Assembly (NCBI GenBank): GCA_020073365.1
Contig: JAIQFL010000040.1
Location: 1 to 47,826, forward strand
Source of the DNA: Terriglobia bacterium
GTDB lineage: Bacteria > Acidobacteriota > Terriglobia > Bryobacterales > Bryobacteraceae
DNA: 47,826 nucleotides
Direction: 5' to 3'
The notes below the pieces were generated by a model, which saw only the letters and a program-made list of their open reading frames with translations, searched no databases and was not told the DNA's origin. Position numbers and translations under genes: made by a program. Positions 15,452 to 25,376 of the stretch are shown here, one piece after another (position 1 is the stretch's first letter; every line of letters starts with the position of its first letter).

Positions 15452-18400
15452 ATGATTACTCAAATCGGCAGATATCAGGTCCAAACGGAATTGGGCCGCG
15501 GCGGTTTCGGACGCGTCTTCCGCGCCTATGACCCCACTGTCGGCCGGCTCGTCGCCATCAAGACTCTCACCGCTTCCGACGAGCCGGAGATGCTCAAGCG
15601 TTTTCGGAATGAAGCGGCGGCTGCCGGCAAACTGCGTCACCCGAATATCGTGGTGATCCACGACTTTGGCGAGCAGGATGGAACTCCTTTCCTGGTGATG
15701 GAGCTGCTTGATGGAGAGGATGTCGAACGGATCATTTCGAACCGTCGAGATCTCACTCTGTTGAAGAAACTCGATATCATGCTGAAGGCCGCGGATGGCC
15801 TGCATCACGCCCATACAAAGGGAATCGTTCATCGTGACGTGAAGCCGGCCAACATCATGGCTCTGTCCGATGGCAACGTCAAGATCATGGATTTTGGCAT
15901 CGCGCTGCTGTCGCAAGCGACTTCCGCCCGGCTCACTCCGCAGGGATCGGTGATTGGAACCTTGCCCTATATGGCGCCAGAGCAGTTGCGCGGCGCCGTA
16001 TCGGACACACTCACCGATATTTTTGCCTACGGCGTCACCTTCCACAGACTGGTGACTGGAAGACACCCGTTTGACGCGACCGAGATGGCCGGGCTGATGT
16101 ACAACATCATGAACCAGCGGCCCGCGCCAGTCCGCGAGGTTTGCCCGGAGGCTCCGGAAGAGCTGGAAACGGTGATTGGCCGGCTTCTGGAGAAGGATCG
16201 CGACGCGCGCTACCAAACTCTGGAAGACATGCGCTTCGATTTGGAACCGATTGTCTTCGCGCTGCGGCAGGAGAATGTGGGTGGACTGCTGGTGGAGGCG
16301 CGCAACCTGGCGGCCGAGAATCAGCTTGACACGGCGCAATCCGTTGTCAGGCAGGCAATCGAGATCGATCCCGGCAATCGCACGGCGAGGGAACTCCGGG
16401 ACCAACTGCAACGCCAGATCAAGGACCGCGAGGTGCGCCCCCGTGTGGCCTCTCTCGTCGGATCCGGCCGCGAAGAACTCCTGGCGCGGCAGTTCGATGG
16501 CGCAATCCAGAAATTCGAGTCGGCCTTGCGGCTCGACAAGTCGAACGCGGAGGTACGTGCGCTCATTGAGCAGGCGCGCGCGGAATGGGAGCAGTCAAAA
16601 CGTGCCGAGGGGCTGCTGGAAGAGGCGCGCCAGGCGCGGCGCTCCGGCGATTTGACATCTGCGCACAGACTCCTGGGCGAAGCGGTATCGATCGATCCGC
16701 GGAACCCGCGCGCCCCAGCGCTGATCGAGACCGTCCGGAAAGAGATCGAGGCACGCCGAAATCAGGAACGGCTGCGCGACGGACTCACCCGGGTCAAGAC
16801 GCTCATCTTGTCCGGAAGTTACACCGAGGCGATTCAGGCCGCGGCTCGGCTTCGGGAAGGACATCCGGAATCGGACGAGGCGGAACAACTCCTCGGCAAG
16901 ACGCTCCGGGAACGCGAAGCACGAGAGCGGCGCAGGCAGTTGCAGGCCGGCGTCGAGGCCGCCAAGGAGCTTCTCCGCAATCAGCGATTCGCTGAGGCGT
17001 CAAAGAGGCTGTCCCAATTGCTCGCGGAATTCCCAGACACGGTCGAACTGCACGATTTGACTTCCCACGCCGCGGAAGGATTACGGGCACAGAAAGAGGC
17101 CGAGGTAGTCGCTCGCGCGACCGCGGACACCCATCGCCTGCTGGCTTCAGGCGATTTCGACGCTGCCCTGAAGCAGCTCAGAAATGTCTTGACGGAATAT
17201 CCAGGACTGAGTCCCCTGCGAGACCTGTTGCAGAGCGTTGCTTCTCAAAAGGCGGACCACCAGCGCAAGACGGCGACGAGCGACGTTTTGCGGAAGGGCG
17301 CCGCACTCACCGCCCAAAGCCGGTTCGCCGAGGTGATCACAGAGATTGGGGCATTCGTGGCCGCCTATGGAAATAGTGCCGCTCTCGACCCGCTGCGAAA
17401 AGAGGCGGAAGAGGGGCTTGAGCGGCAGCGGCGGGCGGCGGTCGTTCGCAACCTCTGTCTGGAAGCAGAAAGGCTTCTGGAGTCAGCCGAGCCACGAGCC
17501 GCAATCGCAGCGCTGGAGCAGGGGATCGCGCAATTCCACGGCGATCGTGAGTTGAGTGCCTTACTAAGCGTCGCCAAACACAGTCTGGACGCGCAGGAGC
17601 AGACACGAACCAGTGAAATCCAGCACATGGAGGAACAGCCGGAGCCGGCCGTCAGCTCCGCGGCGGCGAATTCGAGCGGCGTCAGGCGCCTGCCGGGGGT
17701 AAAGGCGCTCGCCGCGTCGTTCGGCGCCGCGGCTGTGATTGCTGGCATCACGCTCGTGCCGCGCTGGTCTTCCCACCGGCAGATCGCGCCGGTTCCGGCC
17801 GAAATCCGAACGGCCCCGGAGGCCAAGCCGGTGCCGCCGCCGCAGCCGATACCCACGCCGCCGATTCCCACCGAAAATCCACCGGCAACGGGAAGACTGG
17901 TCGTGCAGGCAGGAGTGCCGGACGGGGTCGTTTTCATCGACGGCATCGCAAGCGGCCGTACGGACCAATCGGGCTCGTTGAGCCTGCCTCTGGACGCGAA
18001 GACGCACGAAGTCAGGGTGGAGCGGAGTGGCTACCAGAAGGCGGCTGGTCAACGGATAGACATTCAGAAAGATTCCACCCGGACCGCAGTCTTCAGGCTG
18101 GTTCCCGACGCCGCCCGACCCGAGTTGCGCGGCGCGACCTCCAGTACGGTGGTGTCCGCGGGCGGCAAATTGCCTGGGGTCGGACAGAGACCACCTGCTT
18201 TCGTGCCCCCCGCGCCGGCGCCCAACGCCGACCTGATCGACACACAGGACTGGGAGCGCGCTCGCAATTCCACGGACCTCACGCAACTTCGTGACTACCT
18301 GCGCACCCACCCGAATAGTTCGCACACAAAGGAAGCCGAACTGCGAATCGCCGATCTGACCTGGAATTCAGTGGACGCGGCTAACATCGAGGCGGTGCGC

Positions 18401-18871
18401 AAATTCACCCGGGAGAATCCGGGAAATCCCCACCAGGCTGAGGCCCGGAAGATCCTCGACCAATACGATGCCGAGCTGCAACGCATCGCCCAGGAACGCG
18501 CCAGGCTGGAACTGGCCAGACAGGCGCAGAACAATCAAGAACGGGAAAAAACGGACAACTTGCGCACGCAGCAGGTGCTCGACACTTTAAAACAATTCGA
18601 TTCCGCCCTCCAACGTAAGCGGGTGCACGACGTGAAGGCGATCTGGCCAACTGCCACCAAACTTTTCCTCGATGCGCTGGGGAATTCGCATGTCAAGATG
18701 TCGCTGGTTCCAAGGGCGGATGACATCCGCTTATCCGAAGGCGCCGACAGCGTATTGGCACAATGCGACCTGGTCACCTCGATCGACGCGGGCCAAAGAC
18801 ACCAGAAGGCTACCCTAACGCTCCGCAACGCACGTGGCGGCTGGACGATTGAAGCGGCAAGATTCGACTGA
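15452..18871 (+). CDS. Giant Ser/Thr kinase with TPR, PEGA and exported tail
   Basis: A 1139-aa kinase. The N-terminal catalytic domain (1-273) has the glycine loop LGRGGFGRVF (14-23), Lys37 (AIKTL), HRDVKPAN (127-134), DFG (147-149) and APE in GTLPYMAPEQ; it should be active. Residues about 280-720 are successive TPR-like helical pairs, predicted cytoplasmic, an unusual placement before the membrane. One membrane span lies near 752-768 (LAASFGAAAVIAGITLV). A Pro-rich linker follows (PPPQPIPTPP), then a PEGA domain (about 812-875, GVPDGVVFIDGIASG and VRVERSGY). The tail has an OmpA/YbgF-like 'LRDYLRTHPNSSHTKEAE' repeat, a coiled coil and a globular end to residue 1139. PEGA domains are thought to bind the cell envelope. 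It lies upstream of an exported barrel-like protein and close to a PP2C phosphatase. Confidence 0.92.
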   Translation: MITQIGRYQVQTELGRGGFGRVFRAYDPTVGRLVAIKTLTASDEPEMLKRFRNEAAAAGKLRHPNIVVIHDFGEQDGTPFLVMELLDGEDVERIISNRRDLTLLKKLDIMLKAADGLHHAHTKGIVHRDVKPANIMALSDGNVKIMDFGIALLSQATSARLTPQGSVIGTLPYMAPEQLRGAVSDTLTDIFAYGVTFHRLVTGRHPFDATEMAGLMYNIMNQRPAPVREVCPEAPEELETVIGRLLEKDRDARYQTLEDMRFDLEPIVFALRQENVGGLLVEARNLAAENQLDTAQSVVRQAIEIDPGNRTARELRDQLQRQIKDREVRPRVASLVGSGREELLARQFDGAIQKFESALRLDKSNAEVRALIEQARAEWEQSKRAEGLLEEARQARRSGDLTSAHRLLGEAVSIDPRNPRAPALIETVRKEIEARRNQERLRDGLTRVKTLILSGSYTEAIQAAARLREGHPESDEAEQLLGKTLREREARERRRQLQAGVEAAKELLRNQRFAEASKRLSQLLAEFPDTVELHDLTSHAAEGLRAQKEAEVVARATADTHRLLASGDFDAALKQLRNVLTEYPGLSPLRDLLQSVASQKADHQRKTATSDVLRKGAALTAQSRFAEVITEIGAFVAAYGNSAALDPLRKEAEEGLERQRRAAVVRNLCLEAERLLESAEPRAAIAALEQGIAQFHGDRELSALLSVAKHSLDAQEQTRTSEIQHMEEQPEPAVSSAAANSSGVRRLPGVKALAASFGAAAVIAGITLVPRWSSHRQIAPVPAEIRTAPEAKPVPPPQPIPTPPIPTENPPATGRLVVQAGVPDGVVFIDGIASGRTDQSGSLSLPLDAKTHEVRVERSGYQKAAGQRIDIQKDSTRTAVFRLVPDAARPELRGATSSTVVSAGGKLPGVGQRPPAFVPPAPAPNADLIDTQDWERARNSTDLTQLRDYLRTHPNSSHTKEAELRIADLTWNSVDAANIEAVRKFTRENPGNPHQAEARKILDQYDAELQRIAQERARLELARQAQNNQEREKTDNLRTQQVLDTLKQFDSALQRKRVHDVKAIWPTATKLFLDALGNSHVKMSLVPRADDIRLSEGADSVLAQCDLVTSIDAGQRHQKATLTLRNARGGWTIEAARFD

Positions 18872-19053
18872 TTCTGGTAGCCCTGCCTCCGCCGCATCTT
18901 CATGGGGAGACCCCAAATGTAAAAAACACATTCCGTGGAGCAATTCCATTCACGCTGGCCGCGGAATTCCGCAGGTCACAGTGGAGGATCGGCAACTCGG
19001 CCTTAGCGAGTGATCGCCGGCTCCAAGTAACCAGAAGTTGATTAGGAGGAATC

Positions 19054-20613
19054 GTGTCACACAAGCTCAGTCTTATCGTTGCCGCCGCTCTTTGCGCCGG
19101 GTTCGCCAGAGGTCAGTCCCAAGGTGCGCCGAGCGTCTCCCAAGTTTTGATGTACTCCGCCACAATGCCCAGCCTGCCCGTGCCGACGCTGACGGGCGCG
19201 AACGGGTTCACCCTTTCGAGCGCCGTTCCAAGCATCTTCACTGAGACGGCGGCGCCCGCGAACCTGGGTGATGCGACCGCGAGCGCCATATTGAATGGCG
19301 CCAACTACAGCGTTTCGCGGAACATTGTGCAACTGAACAATGCGCTGAATGCGAGTATCGCTACAGCTCTCTCGATTATCCCGTTGTCCTCTCCCGCGTC
19401 TGGCGTGATCCTTCGAAAGGACCCTGTGACAGGCGCGGAACTGCCGGTCAGCAGCACACTCGGTCCTATCTTCACGGAGCGCGCCGAAACGATCGGGAAG
19501 GGCCAGTTCTATGTGGGCTTCTCGAATCAGGATTTCCATTTCACGAAGTTCAACGGCGCCTCACTCAACTCGCTGCAAATTCTTTATCCTGGCGGCGATC
19601 CATCCAAGGTAGTCCTCGGCGGCCCGCTCTCCACTGTGCCCGCGACGTTCGGTGTCGGCATGGACGTGAGGCTGTCGCAAAATATCGCGTTTCTTACATA
19701 CGGCGTGACGGACAGAATCGATGTGTCTCTCGGTCTTCCCATGGTCCACTCCGCCGTCAGCGGCCGGACCTATAATGGCACGATCTATGCGGGAAACGGC
19801 TTCGGAACCAATGGCTCGACGTGCTGGTGCGTAAACACCTTTACACCCGGCTACCCGACTCTGATTCAGCCGCAGATCGGTAACGCCGCCATGTCGAAGA
19901 CGGGCTTTGGCGATGTGCTGGTGCGCGTGAAAGGCACACTTCTCCGGACTTCGAGCGCCGTGGTTGCGATCGGAGGAGATGTGCGAATGCCAACCGGCGA
20001 CGAGAGCAACTACCTGGGTGTCGGCACTACCGTTGTCAAACCTTTTGCGGCTGTTTCCTTCTACACCAAACCGCTGCGTAACAACATCGTGCTCTCTCCG
20101 CATTTTGACGTGGGCTGGCAATTCAGCGGGAAAAGCTCCCTTGGCGGGGAGTTGCAAGGCACGCCACTGACACAGAACACATCCGCGGGTACCATCAACT
20201 ATATTGGGGCCCCCTTCATCTCCACAAAGGGCTACCTGCCGGATGTGTTTACCTGGGCCGCGGGCACGGAACTGGCCTTGGGCCGGCACAACACCTTCAT
20301 CGCCGACATTCTGGGCAACCAGGTAGGCTGGATCCACGGCATCCCGAACGCACAAATGCAGACGATATCGAATGTGCTGCTACCCACGGGTCCCAACGGT
20401 GACAGCAGCGGCGCGGCGGTTCCCACGAAGGGATCGGCCACCGGTCTGGTGACCGCCGGTCGCGTTTCATTCGGCCAATACAGCGCCTCGTTGGGCTATA
20501 AGGCGCGCATCACACAGAGCCTGGTGGCGAACTTCAATCTCGTGCTTCGAATTGACAACAACGGTCTCGTCGCGCGAGCGGTGCCGATGTTCGGTCTTGG
20601 TTACAGCTTCTAG
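19054..20613 (+). CDS. Exported beta-barrel-like protein
   Basis: A 519-aa protein with a signal peptide (residues 1-21, AAALCAGFARGQ). A low-complexity Ser/Ala/Pro-rich segment follows to about residue 150, then a strand-rich half typical of outer-membrane barrels (GQFYVGFSNQDFHF, TYGVTDRIDVSLGLP, FGDVLVRVKGTLLR, VVAIGGDVRMPTGDES). The protein ends in Phe (GLGYSF), the usual C-terminal signature recognised by the BAM complex. GDVRMPTGDESNYLG is the motif seen in acidobacterial 'transporter' barrels. Two Cys lie close together in TCWCVN. AGGAGG at 19042-19047 sets the GTG start at 19054. It is 182 nt after the giant kinase in the same direction. Function unknown; outer-membrane location is inferred. 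Confidence 0.72.
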   Translation: MSHKLSLIVAAALCAGFARGQSQGAPSVSQVLMYSATMPSLPVPTLTGANGFTLSSAVPSIFTETAAPANLGDATASAILNGANYSVSRNIVQLNNALNASIATALSIIPLSSPASGVILRKDPVTGAELPVSSTLGPIFTERAETIGKGQFYVGFSNQDFHFTKFNGASLNSLQILYPGGDPSKVVLGGPLSTVPATFGVGMDVRLSQNIAFLTYGVTDRIDVSLGLPMVHSAVSGRTYNGTIYAGNGFGTNGSTCWCVNTFTPGYPTLIQPQIGNAAMSKTGFGDVLVRVKGTLLRTSSAVVAIGGDVRMPTGDESNYLGVGTTVVKPFAAVSFYTKPLRNNIVLSPHFDVGWQFSGKSSLGGELQGTPLTQNTSAGTINYIGAPFISTKGYLPDVFTWAAGTELALGRHNTFIADILGNQVGWIHGIPNAQMQTISNVLLPTGPNGDSSGAAVPTKGSATGLVTAGRVSFGQYSASLGYKARITQSLVANFNLVLRIDNNGLVARAVPMFGLGYSF

Positions 20614-20649
20614 CAAGGGTCGAGTGTCCGGTCGCGGGGCTTCTTCCTG

Positions 20650-20706
20650 ACAGGCTCCGGGTGAACTCGCCTGATGCCGCGGCATCTGGCGACCCTCGGA
20701 GCCTGT
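20650..20706. terminator. Nested hairpin between convergent genes
   Basis: A perfect 10-bp outer stem (20650-20659 with 20697-20706) encloses a shorter imperfect stem and a perfect 14-bp palindrome (20673-20686, centre gatgccgcggcatc). It lies between the stop of the barrel gene (plus strand) and the stop of the PP2C gene (minus strand). There is no U-run, so it may be a bidirectional roadblock or cruciform rather than a classic rho-independent terminator. Confidence 0.5.
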
Positions 20707-20817
20707 AAGTATTTGTGATCGGATAAATGCTCCCCCCACCGTTTGCATGCTCGCCTTCGGCAGGTCCCATCCCTCAGGCGAATCCCAGTCTTCGGAAAGG
20801 CCCGGAAAGCGCCTTGA

Positions 20818-21681
20818 CTAACCGGCTCCGGGCTCACGTTCACCATTGTGCTGGTATAGGATGGCGGTAATATTATCCTGGCCCCCGGCAGCGTTGGCTC
20901 TGTCGACCAGGTCCGTGGCCAGGTCGCGCACTGATCCCACAGAAGCAACAGACTCGCGGAGGTCGTCATCGCTAAGCGATTCCCACAGACCGTCCGAGCA
21001 AAGCAGGACCCGATCGCCGGCCCTCAAGCTTACGGTCGTCAGCTCAGGCTTGATACCTTCGATACATCCAATGGCTTGCAGCAGCCTCCCTCTTAGAGCG
21101 TGAGATCGGGCCTGGCCGGGTGTCAACACGCCGGTCTCTACTAACGTCCATACCCAAGAGTGGTCGTTTGTGACGCGCCGGAACCGGCCCCCTGACAGGT
21201 GATAGGCACGCGAGTCGCCTACGTGACAAATGTGTAATAACTCACCGTCCTTAACTGCGGCAATCGCGGTGCTGCCCATCCCGCGGCGTTCAGCGCTTTC
21301 CAGACCATGAGTAGAAACGACCATTTGGGCGCTGGCAAAGGCGGTCATCAGGCGATTCGGGACACCGGCCTCGGTCCTGGTGGAATCCATTGACTCCACG
21401 ATCGTCTGGACGGTTAGAGCGCTGGCTATCTCTCCCGCTGCGTGTCCACCCATTCCATCCGCGACGACCCAGAGGCCGCGATCAGACGAGAACGAGTATG
21501 CGTCCTCGTTGTTTCTGCGGAATCTCCCGATATCTGTAATCGCGCAAAGCGAGTGCGCAGGCGCTGAGAGCTTCCGGCGGGAAGACTGCTCGAATACCGG
21601 TTCCCACTCAGTCGGAATCGCGGGGACGCCGGAGCGCCGCAACCGCAGTCTGTCGCGTATCGAGTCTACCAGGGCCTTCAT
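20818..21681 (-). CDS. PP2C-family Ser/Thr protein phosphatase
   Basis: A 287-aa metal-dependent phosphatase, which removes phosphate from Ser/Thr and typically reverses PknB-type kinases. All metal-site motifs are present: RRNNEDAY (about 55-62), DGMGGHAAGE (about 74-83), GDSRAYHL (about 152), SDGLWE (about 230) and GGQDNIT (about 265). The first ~40 residues are an extra basic segment with no recognised domain, and no membrane span is present, so it is cytoplasmic. It is transcribed divergently from the second kinase (start 21974, 292 nt away) and convergently with the exported barrel gene. Its position between two large kinases suggests it counteracts one or both. Confidence 0.93.
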   Translation of the reverse strand: MKALVDSIRDRLRLRRSGVPAIPTEWEPVFEQSSRRKLSAPAHSLCAITDIGRFRRNNEDAYSFSSDRGLWVVADGMGGHAAGEIASALTVQTIVESMDSTRTEAGVPNRLMTAFASAQMVVSTHGLESAERRGMGSTAIAAVKDGELLHICHVGDSRAYHLSGGRFRRVTNDHSWVWTLVETGVLTPGQARSHALRGRLLQAIGCIEGIKPELTTVSLRAGDRVLLCSDGLWESLSDDDLRESVASVGSVRDLATDLVDRANAAGGQDNITAILYQHNGEREPGAG

Positions 21682-21973
21682 GATAACGTTTCACCTTTGT
21701 CAATCCACTTAGATGTCGACTCAACATTTGTTAAATCTTGGCGTGGCCTTCGCTATCGACATCATCGGTTCTAATAAGAACTGCGAAATCTTCAGCCAAA
21801 GTTGAATGGCTTGGCGCATCCTTTGGCACGCGATAGGCATCGTAGAATATACGCAGGCTGCGTTTCGCGGACCAGCCTGGTCGGTTGGAGCGGGCGCACC
21901 CCCCAAGCTAAGATCCCGCGCAGGCCGGGTCAAGGCATCCGGAAGTATTCACGTAGCAAGGAAGCCATTACCA

Positions 21974-24667
21974 ATGAGAATGCGAACTGAGGAACTGTTC
22001 CATGAAGTCGCGGAGTTGTCCGAAGAGGCGCGGCGGCGGTATTTCGCTGAGCATGACGTAGATGCAACTTCGCGTAAAGAAGTTGAAGAGCTGTTGGAAT
22101 TCGATTTGCGGTCCAGCAGCACGTTGGAGTGGAGCATTGGCCAAGTAGCGCAGTCCATCCTGGCCCGCAGCGAACCGAAAGAATTGCTGTGCGGACCGTA
22201 CAGTCTGGGAAGTCTGCTGGGAAGCGGGGGCATGGGCAGCGTTTATCTGGCCCAACGCGTCGACGGCGAAATTGCGCAGCGGGTAGCCGTAAAGCTCCTG
22301 CGGCCGGGCGCTGACCATGTTCAGTTTCGCCAACGTTTTCTGGCGGAGCGCCAAATCCTGGCGAATTTGTCCAATCCGAACATCGCGACGCTGCTGGACG
22401 CGGGTCACCGGGAGGATGGTCAACCGTATCTCGTCATGGAATACGTCGAAGGGCAGTCCATCGATGTATACACCAATATGCACAGTATACGGCAGAAGAT
22501 TTCTCTGTTCCTCAAAGTATGTGCGGCAGTCAGCTACCTTCACCGGAACCTGGTGGTGCATCGCGATCTGAAGCCCGCCAACATTCTGATCACTGCGGAA
22601 GGCGAGCCCAAACTGTTGGATTTCGGAATCGCCAAATTACTCGATTTGACGACCGAGTTCACGGCGACGGACATGCGCATGCTTACGCCGGATTATGCAA
22701 GCCCCGAACAGGTGCTAGGCGGCGCGATCACTACCGCTACAGACATCTACTCACTGGGTGCGGTTCTGTACAAGATCCTGACGGGAGAATCTCCGCACCA
22801 GTTCGAAAGCGATTCGCCGGGTGCGATAGCCTTGGCGATTTCCAGCGGACGGATCACGACACCCTCGAGGCTCGCGCCGGGCTTGAAGGGCGATCTCGAT
22901 ATCATCCTTATGAAGGCGCTGCGTCAGGAGCCTCAGGAGCGATATGCCTCGCCAGACGCGTTGGCTGACGATCTGCGCGCATGTCTCGAACGGCGGCCGG
23001 TCCAGGCTCGTTCCGGCGATGTGTGGTATCGAGCACGCCGAGGGCTGCGGCGCCGCTGGATGCCCGCGGCTGCTACAGCGTTCGTGATCGCAAGCCTTTC
23101 GACGGGCTTGTACACTGCGAATCGGCAGCGTGTGGTCGCGGAGCGGCGATTCGGGCAGATCCGGCAACTGTCCAACAAGGTCATCGATCTCGACCTCGCG
23201 CTCCGCACACTGCCCGATTCCATCGAAGCCAGAAAGCGGCTGGTATCGGCTTCGTTGGAGTACCTGGAGGGCCTTTCGCGCGAGGCTCGGGGGAATCTCG
23301 ATCTGGCGCAAGAAATCAGTGACGGTTACTGGCGCCTGGCGCGCATCCAAGGGGTCAACGCCGAACACAATTTGGGTGATCCGGTGAAAGCAGAGGAAAA
23401 CCTGAAGAAGGCCGACGCGTTGATCGAAATGGTGCTGGCGTCTCGTCCCCGCGACCGGAACGCGATATTTCGTTCAGCCGTGATCGCTCATGACCGCATG
23501 ATTGTCGCCAGCGATGAGCGGCGCGACGATGTCGTGATCCATGCGCGCAAGACAGCGGAACGCCTCGAAGCGTTCCTGCGCCGTGATGACGCCCAACACC
23601 CCGTGCGCCTGGAGGGCTTCCTCCGCGCCGGCGATCCTCGCGAGTCGGAACGCCTGGGCGCGGCAACTCTCTATTCGAACATTGCGCTTGCATATGTTAA
23701 CAAACACTTGTTTGAGGAGGGCGCTCAATATGCGCGGCGCGCGGTGGAATTGGCGGAACCGCTCGCTTCCGGGCCGGATATTACCGGCCTGAGCCTGAGC
23801 ATCCTGGCGAATGCGCTACGGTATGAGGGCGATTTGGAAGCCGCGCTCAGCACCATCCGCCAGGCGCGAAAACTCGTAGACGGCGCCAGCTATCCGAATG
23901 AGGCGACGCGGCGGTCCAATGCGTACGGTCCCCTGCTGCGCGAAGGGCGGATTCTGGCCGAAAGAGGCGCGGTGAATCTCAACCGTCCGTCCGAAGCCAT
24001 CGAAGTTCTTCAGAAGGCGCTCGATTTCAGCGAGGAAGCGGCTCGCGGAGATGCCAAGGACGCATCCAGCCGCGGGCGCGTCGGGACGATCGCCCGGGAA
24101 TTGGGCGACATCCTGCGCGACCGCGATGCGCGCCGGGCGCTCGCGGTTTTCGACCTTGGCATCCTGCGCGTGAGCGAGACTCCCGCCAGCCTCCGTACGC
24201 GCCGCGAGCGTGCGGAGCTGCTGGCCAGATCCGCCTATCCTCTGCGCAGCTTGAATCGCGCTTCGGAGGCCAAAATCCGGATTGATGCCGCTATCTCGCT
24301 CCTCAGAGACTCAAAAGACTATCCCCCGGAAAAGATCCTGCTGGGTAGCCCCGTGTACTCGGTGGTTCGCGCGCTCGTAGACCACGAGGCTGACGCGGGA
24401 GATATCCATCACGCTTGCGATCTCTACGAGGAGTTTCTCCGTAAGATCCTTGCGACCGAGCCCCATCCGGAGACTAATTTACAGGATGCCGCCAGGATCT
24501 CGAGCGTCTACGCCGCCATGGCGGATGTCAGCCGCCGCGCCGGTCAAAAGGATCGCGCATCCGCCCTGGACGTTCGGCGGTTGGCGTTGTGGCACCACTG
24601 GGATGCCAGGCTTCCAAACAACAGCTTTGTCCGCCGGCAACTTTACGCTGCAAACCAGCGAAGGTAG
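21974..24667 (+). CDS. Ser/Thr protein kinase with TPR-like C-terminal domain
   Basis: An 897-aa receptor-like kinase. A short helical N-terminus resembles that of the first kinase in the window (EELFHEVAELSEEARRRYF). The catalytic domain has glycine loop LGSGGMGSVYL (about 80-90), Lys in RVAVKLL, HRDLKPAN (about 195-202), DFG (about 216) and SPEQ in TPDYASPEQV. A single membrane span lies near 361-380 (AAATAFVIASLSTGLYTA), followed by a ~500-residue helical TPR-like region. The frame is open to 21806, but AAGGA at 21959-21963 and the family N-terminus favour ATG 21974 (ATG 21980 is also possible). An ECF sigma gene starts 77 nt after the stop, the reverse order of the pair at 2.8-6.0 kb. Confidence 0.92.
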   Translation: MRMRTEELFHEVAELSEEARRRYFAEHDVDATSRKEVEELLEFDLRSSSTLEWSIGQVAQSILARSEPKELLCGPYSLGSLLGSGGMGSVYLAQRVDGEIAQRVAVKLLRPGADHVQFRQRFLAERQILANLSNPNIATLLDAGHREDGQPYLVMEYVEGQSIDVYTNMHSIRQKISLFLKVCAAVSYLHRNLVVHRDLKPANILITAEGEPKLLDFGIAKLLDLTTEFTATDMRMLTPDYASPEQVLGGAITTATDIYSLGAVLYKILTGESPHQFESDSPGAIALAISSGRITTPSRLAPGLKGDLDIILMKALRQEPQERYASPDALADDLRACLERRPVQARSGDVWYRARRGLRRRWMPAAATAFVIASLSTGLYTANRQRVVAERRFGQIRQLSNKVIDLDLALRTLPDSIEARKRLVSASLEYLEGLSREARGNLDLAQEISDGYWRLARIQGVNAEHNLGDPVKAEENLKKADALIEMVLASRPRDRNAIFRSAVIAHDRMIVASDERRDDVVIHARKTAERLEAFLRRDDAQHPVRLEGFLRAGDPRESERLGAATLYSNIALAYVNKHLFEEGAQYARRAVELAEPLASGPDITGLSLSILANALRYEGDLEAALSTIRQARKLVDGASYPNEATRRSNAYGPLLREGRILAERGAVNLNRPSEAIEVLQKALDFSEEAARGDAKDASSRGRVGTIARELGDILRDRDARRALAVFDLGILRVSETPASLRTRRERAELLARSAYPLRSLNRASEAKIRIDAAISLLRDSKDYPPEKILLGSPVYSVVRALVDHEADAGDIHHACDLYEEFLRKILATEPHPETNLQDAARISSVYAAMADVSRRAGQKDRASALDVRRLALWHHWDARLPNNSFVRRQLYAANQRR

Positions 24668-24743
24668 TCGTTGTTACTGAACCACGGAGCGGCGAAGACG
24701 TGGCTGATGAGTCGTTGGATCGGATTATTGTGGGAGAGATGTT

Positions 24744-25376
24744 ATGGAACTAACGCAACTGCTGCAAAGCCTTAACAGTGGTGATCGGGATGCGATGGAC
24801 GCAGTCATCCCGCTAGTCTATGAGGAACTGAAAAAGTTGGCGCGAGCACATCTGCGGCGCGAACTGAAGGCCATCCCTCTACAGACGACGGCCCTGGTGC
24901 ATGAGGCCTTTCTCAGACTGGCCGGGAGCCGTCATCCGTCGTATGAGAACCGAGCCCACTTCTATGGGATTGCCTCCAGGTTGATGCGCCAGGTCCTGGT
25001 AGACACGGCCCGCGCCAAGGCCGCCGAAAAACGCAGCGCGGTGCAAGAAGTGGCCCTTGCCGATGTTCCCGATTGCGGAGCGCGGCCCGACCGGTCGCTA
25101 TTGGCATTGGAGGACTCCTTGCGGTGGCTCGAAAAAGCCGACCCACTCAAAGGGCAACTCATTGAAATGAGGTTTTTCGGGGGCATGACTGCGGAGGAAT
25201 CTTCGACTGCGCTCTCGATACCCGTACACATTGTGCGACGCGAACTACGCCTGGCTCATGCTTTGCTGCGCAAACACATGTCCGGCCAGGATACGGCCGA
25301 CGCTGCGATCACTCGACGTGTCCGAGTCCTCTGTAAGACAGGGACGAAACAGGCAATTCAGGATCATCCCATGTGA
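24744..25376 (+). CDS. ECF sigma factor (TIGR02999 type), 3' end altered by a repeat
   Basis: A 210-aa ECF sigma factor of the same subgroup as the one at 5.4 kb. Region 2 shows LVYEELKKLARAHLRREL, LQTTALVHEAFLRLAG and ENRAHFYGIASRLMRQVLVD. Region 4 shows KGQLIEMRFFGGMTAEESST followed by HIVRRELRLAHALLRKHM. GGGAG at 24732-24736 supports ATG 24744. Family members stop soon after region 4. Here the frame continues about 30 residues, and the last 15 or so are encoded by the 133-bp repeat copy B, which starts at 25329 and also supplies the stop codon. The repeat has therefore landed at, or replaced, the native 3' end; the core domains look undamaged. Likely co-transcribed with the kinase upstream. 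Confidence 0.88.
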   Translation: MELTQLLQSLNSGDRDAMDAVIPLVYEELKKLARAHLRRELKAIPLQTTALVHEAFLRLAGSRHPSYENRAHFYGIASRLMRQVLVDTARAKAAEKRSAVQEVALADVPDCGARPDRSLLALEDSLRWLEKADPLKGQLIEMRFFGGMTAEESSTALSIPVHIVRRELRLAHALLRKHMSGQDTADAAITRRVRVLCKTGTKQAIQDHPM

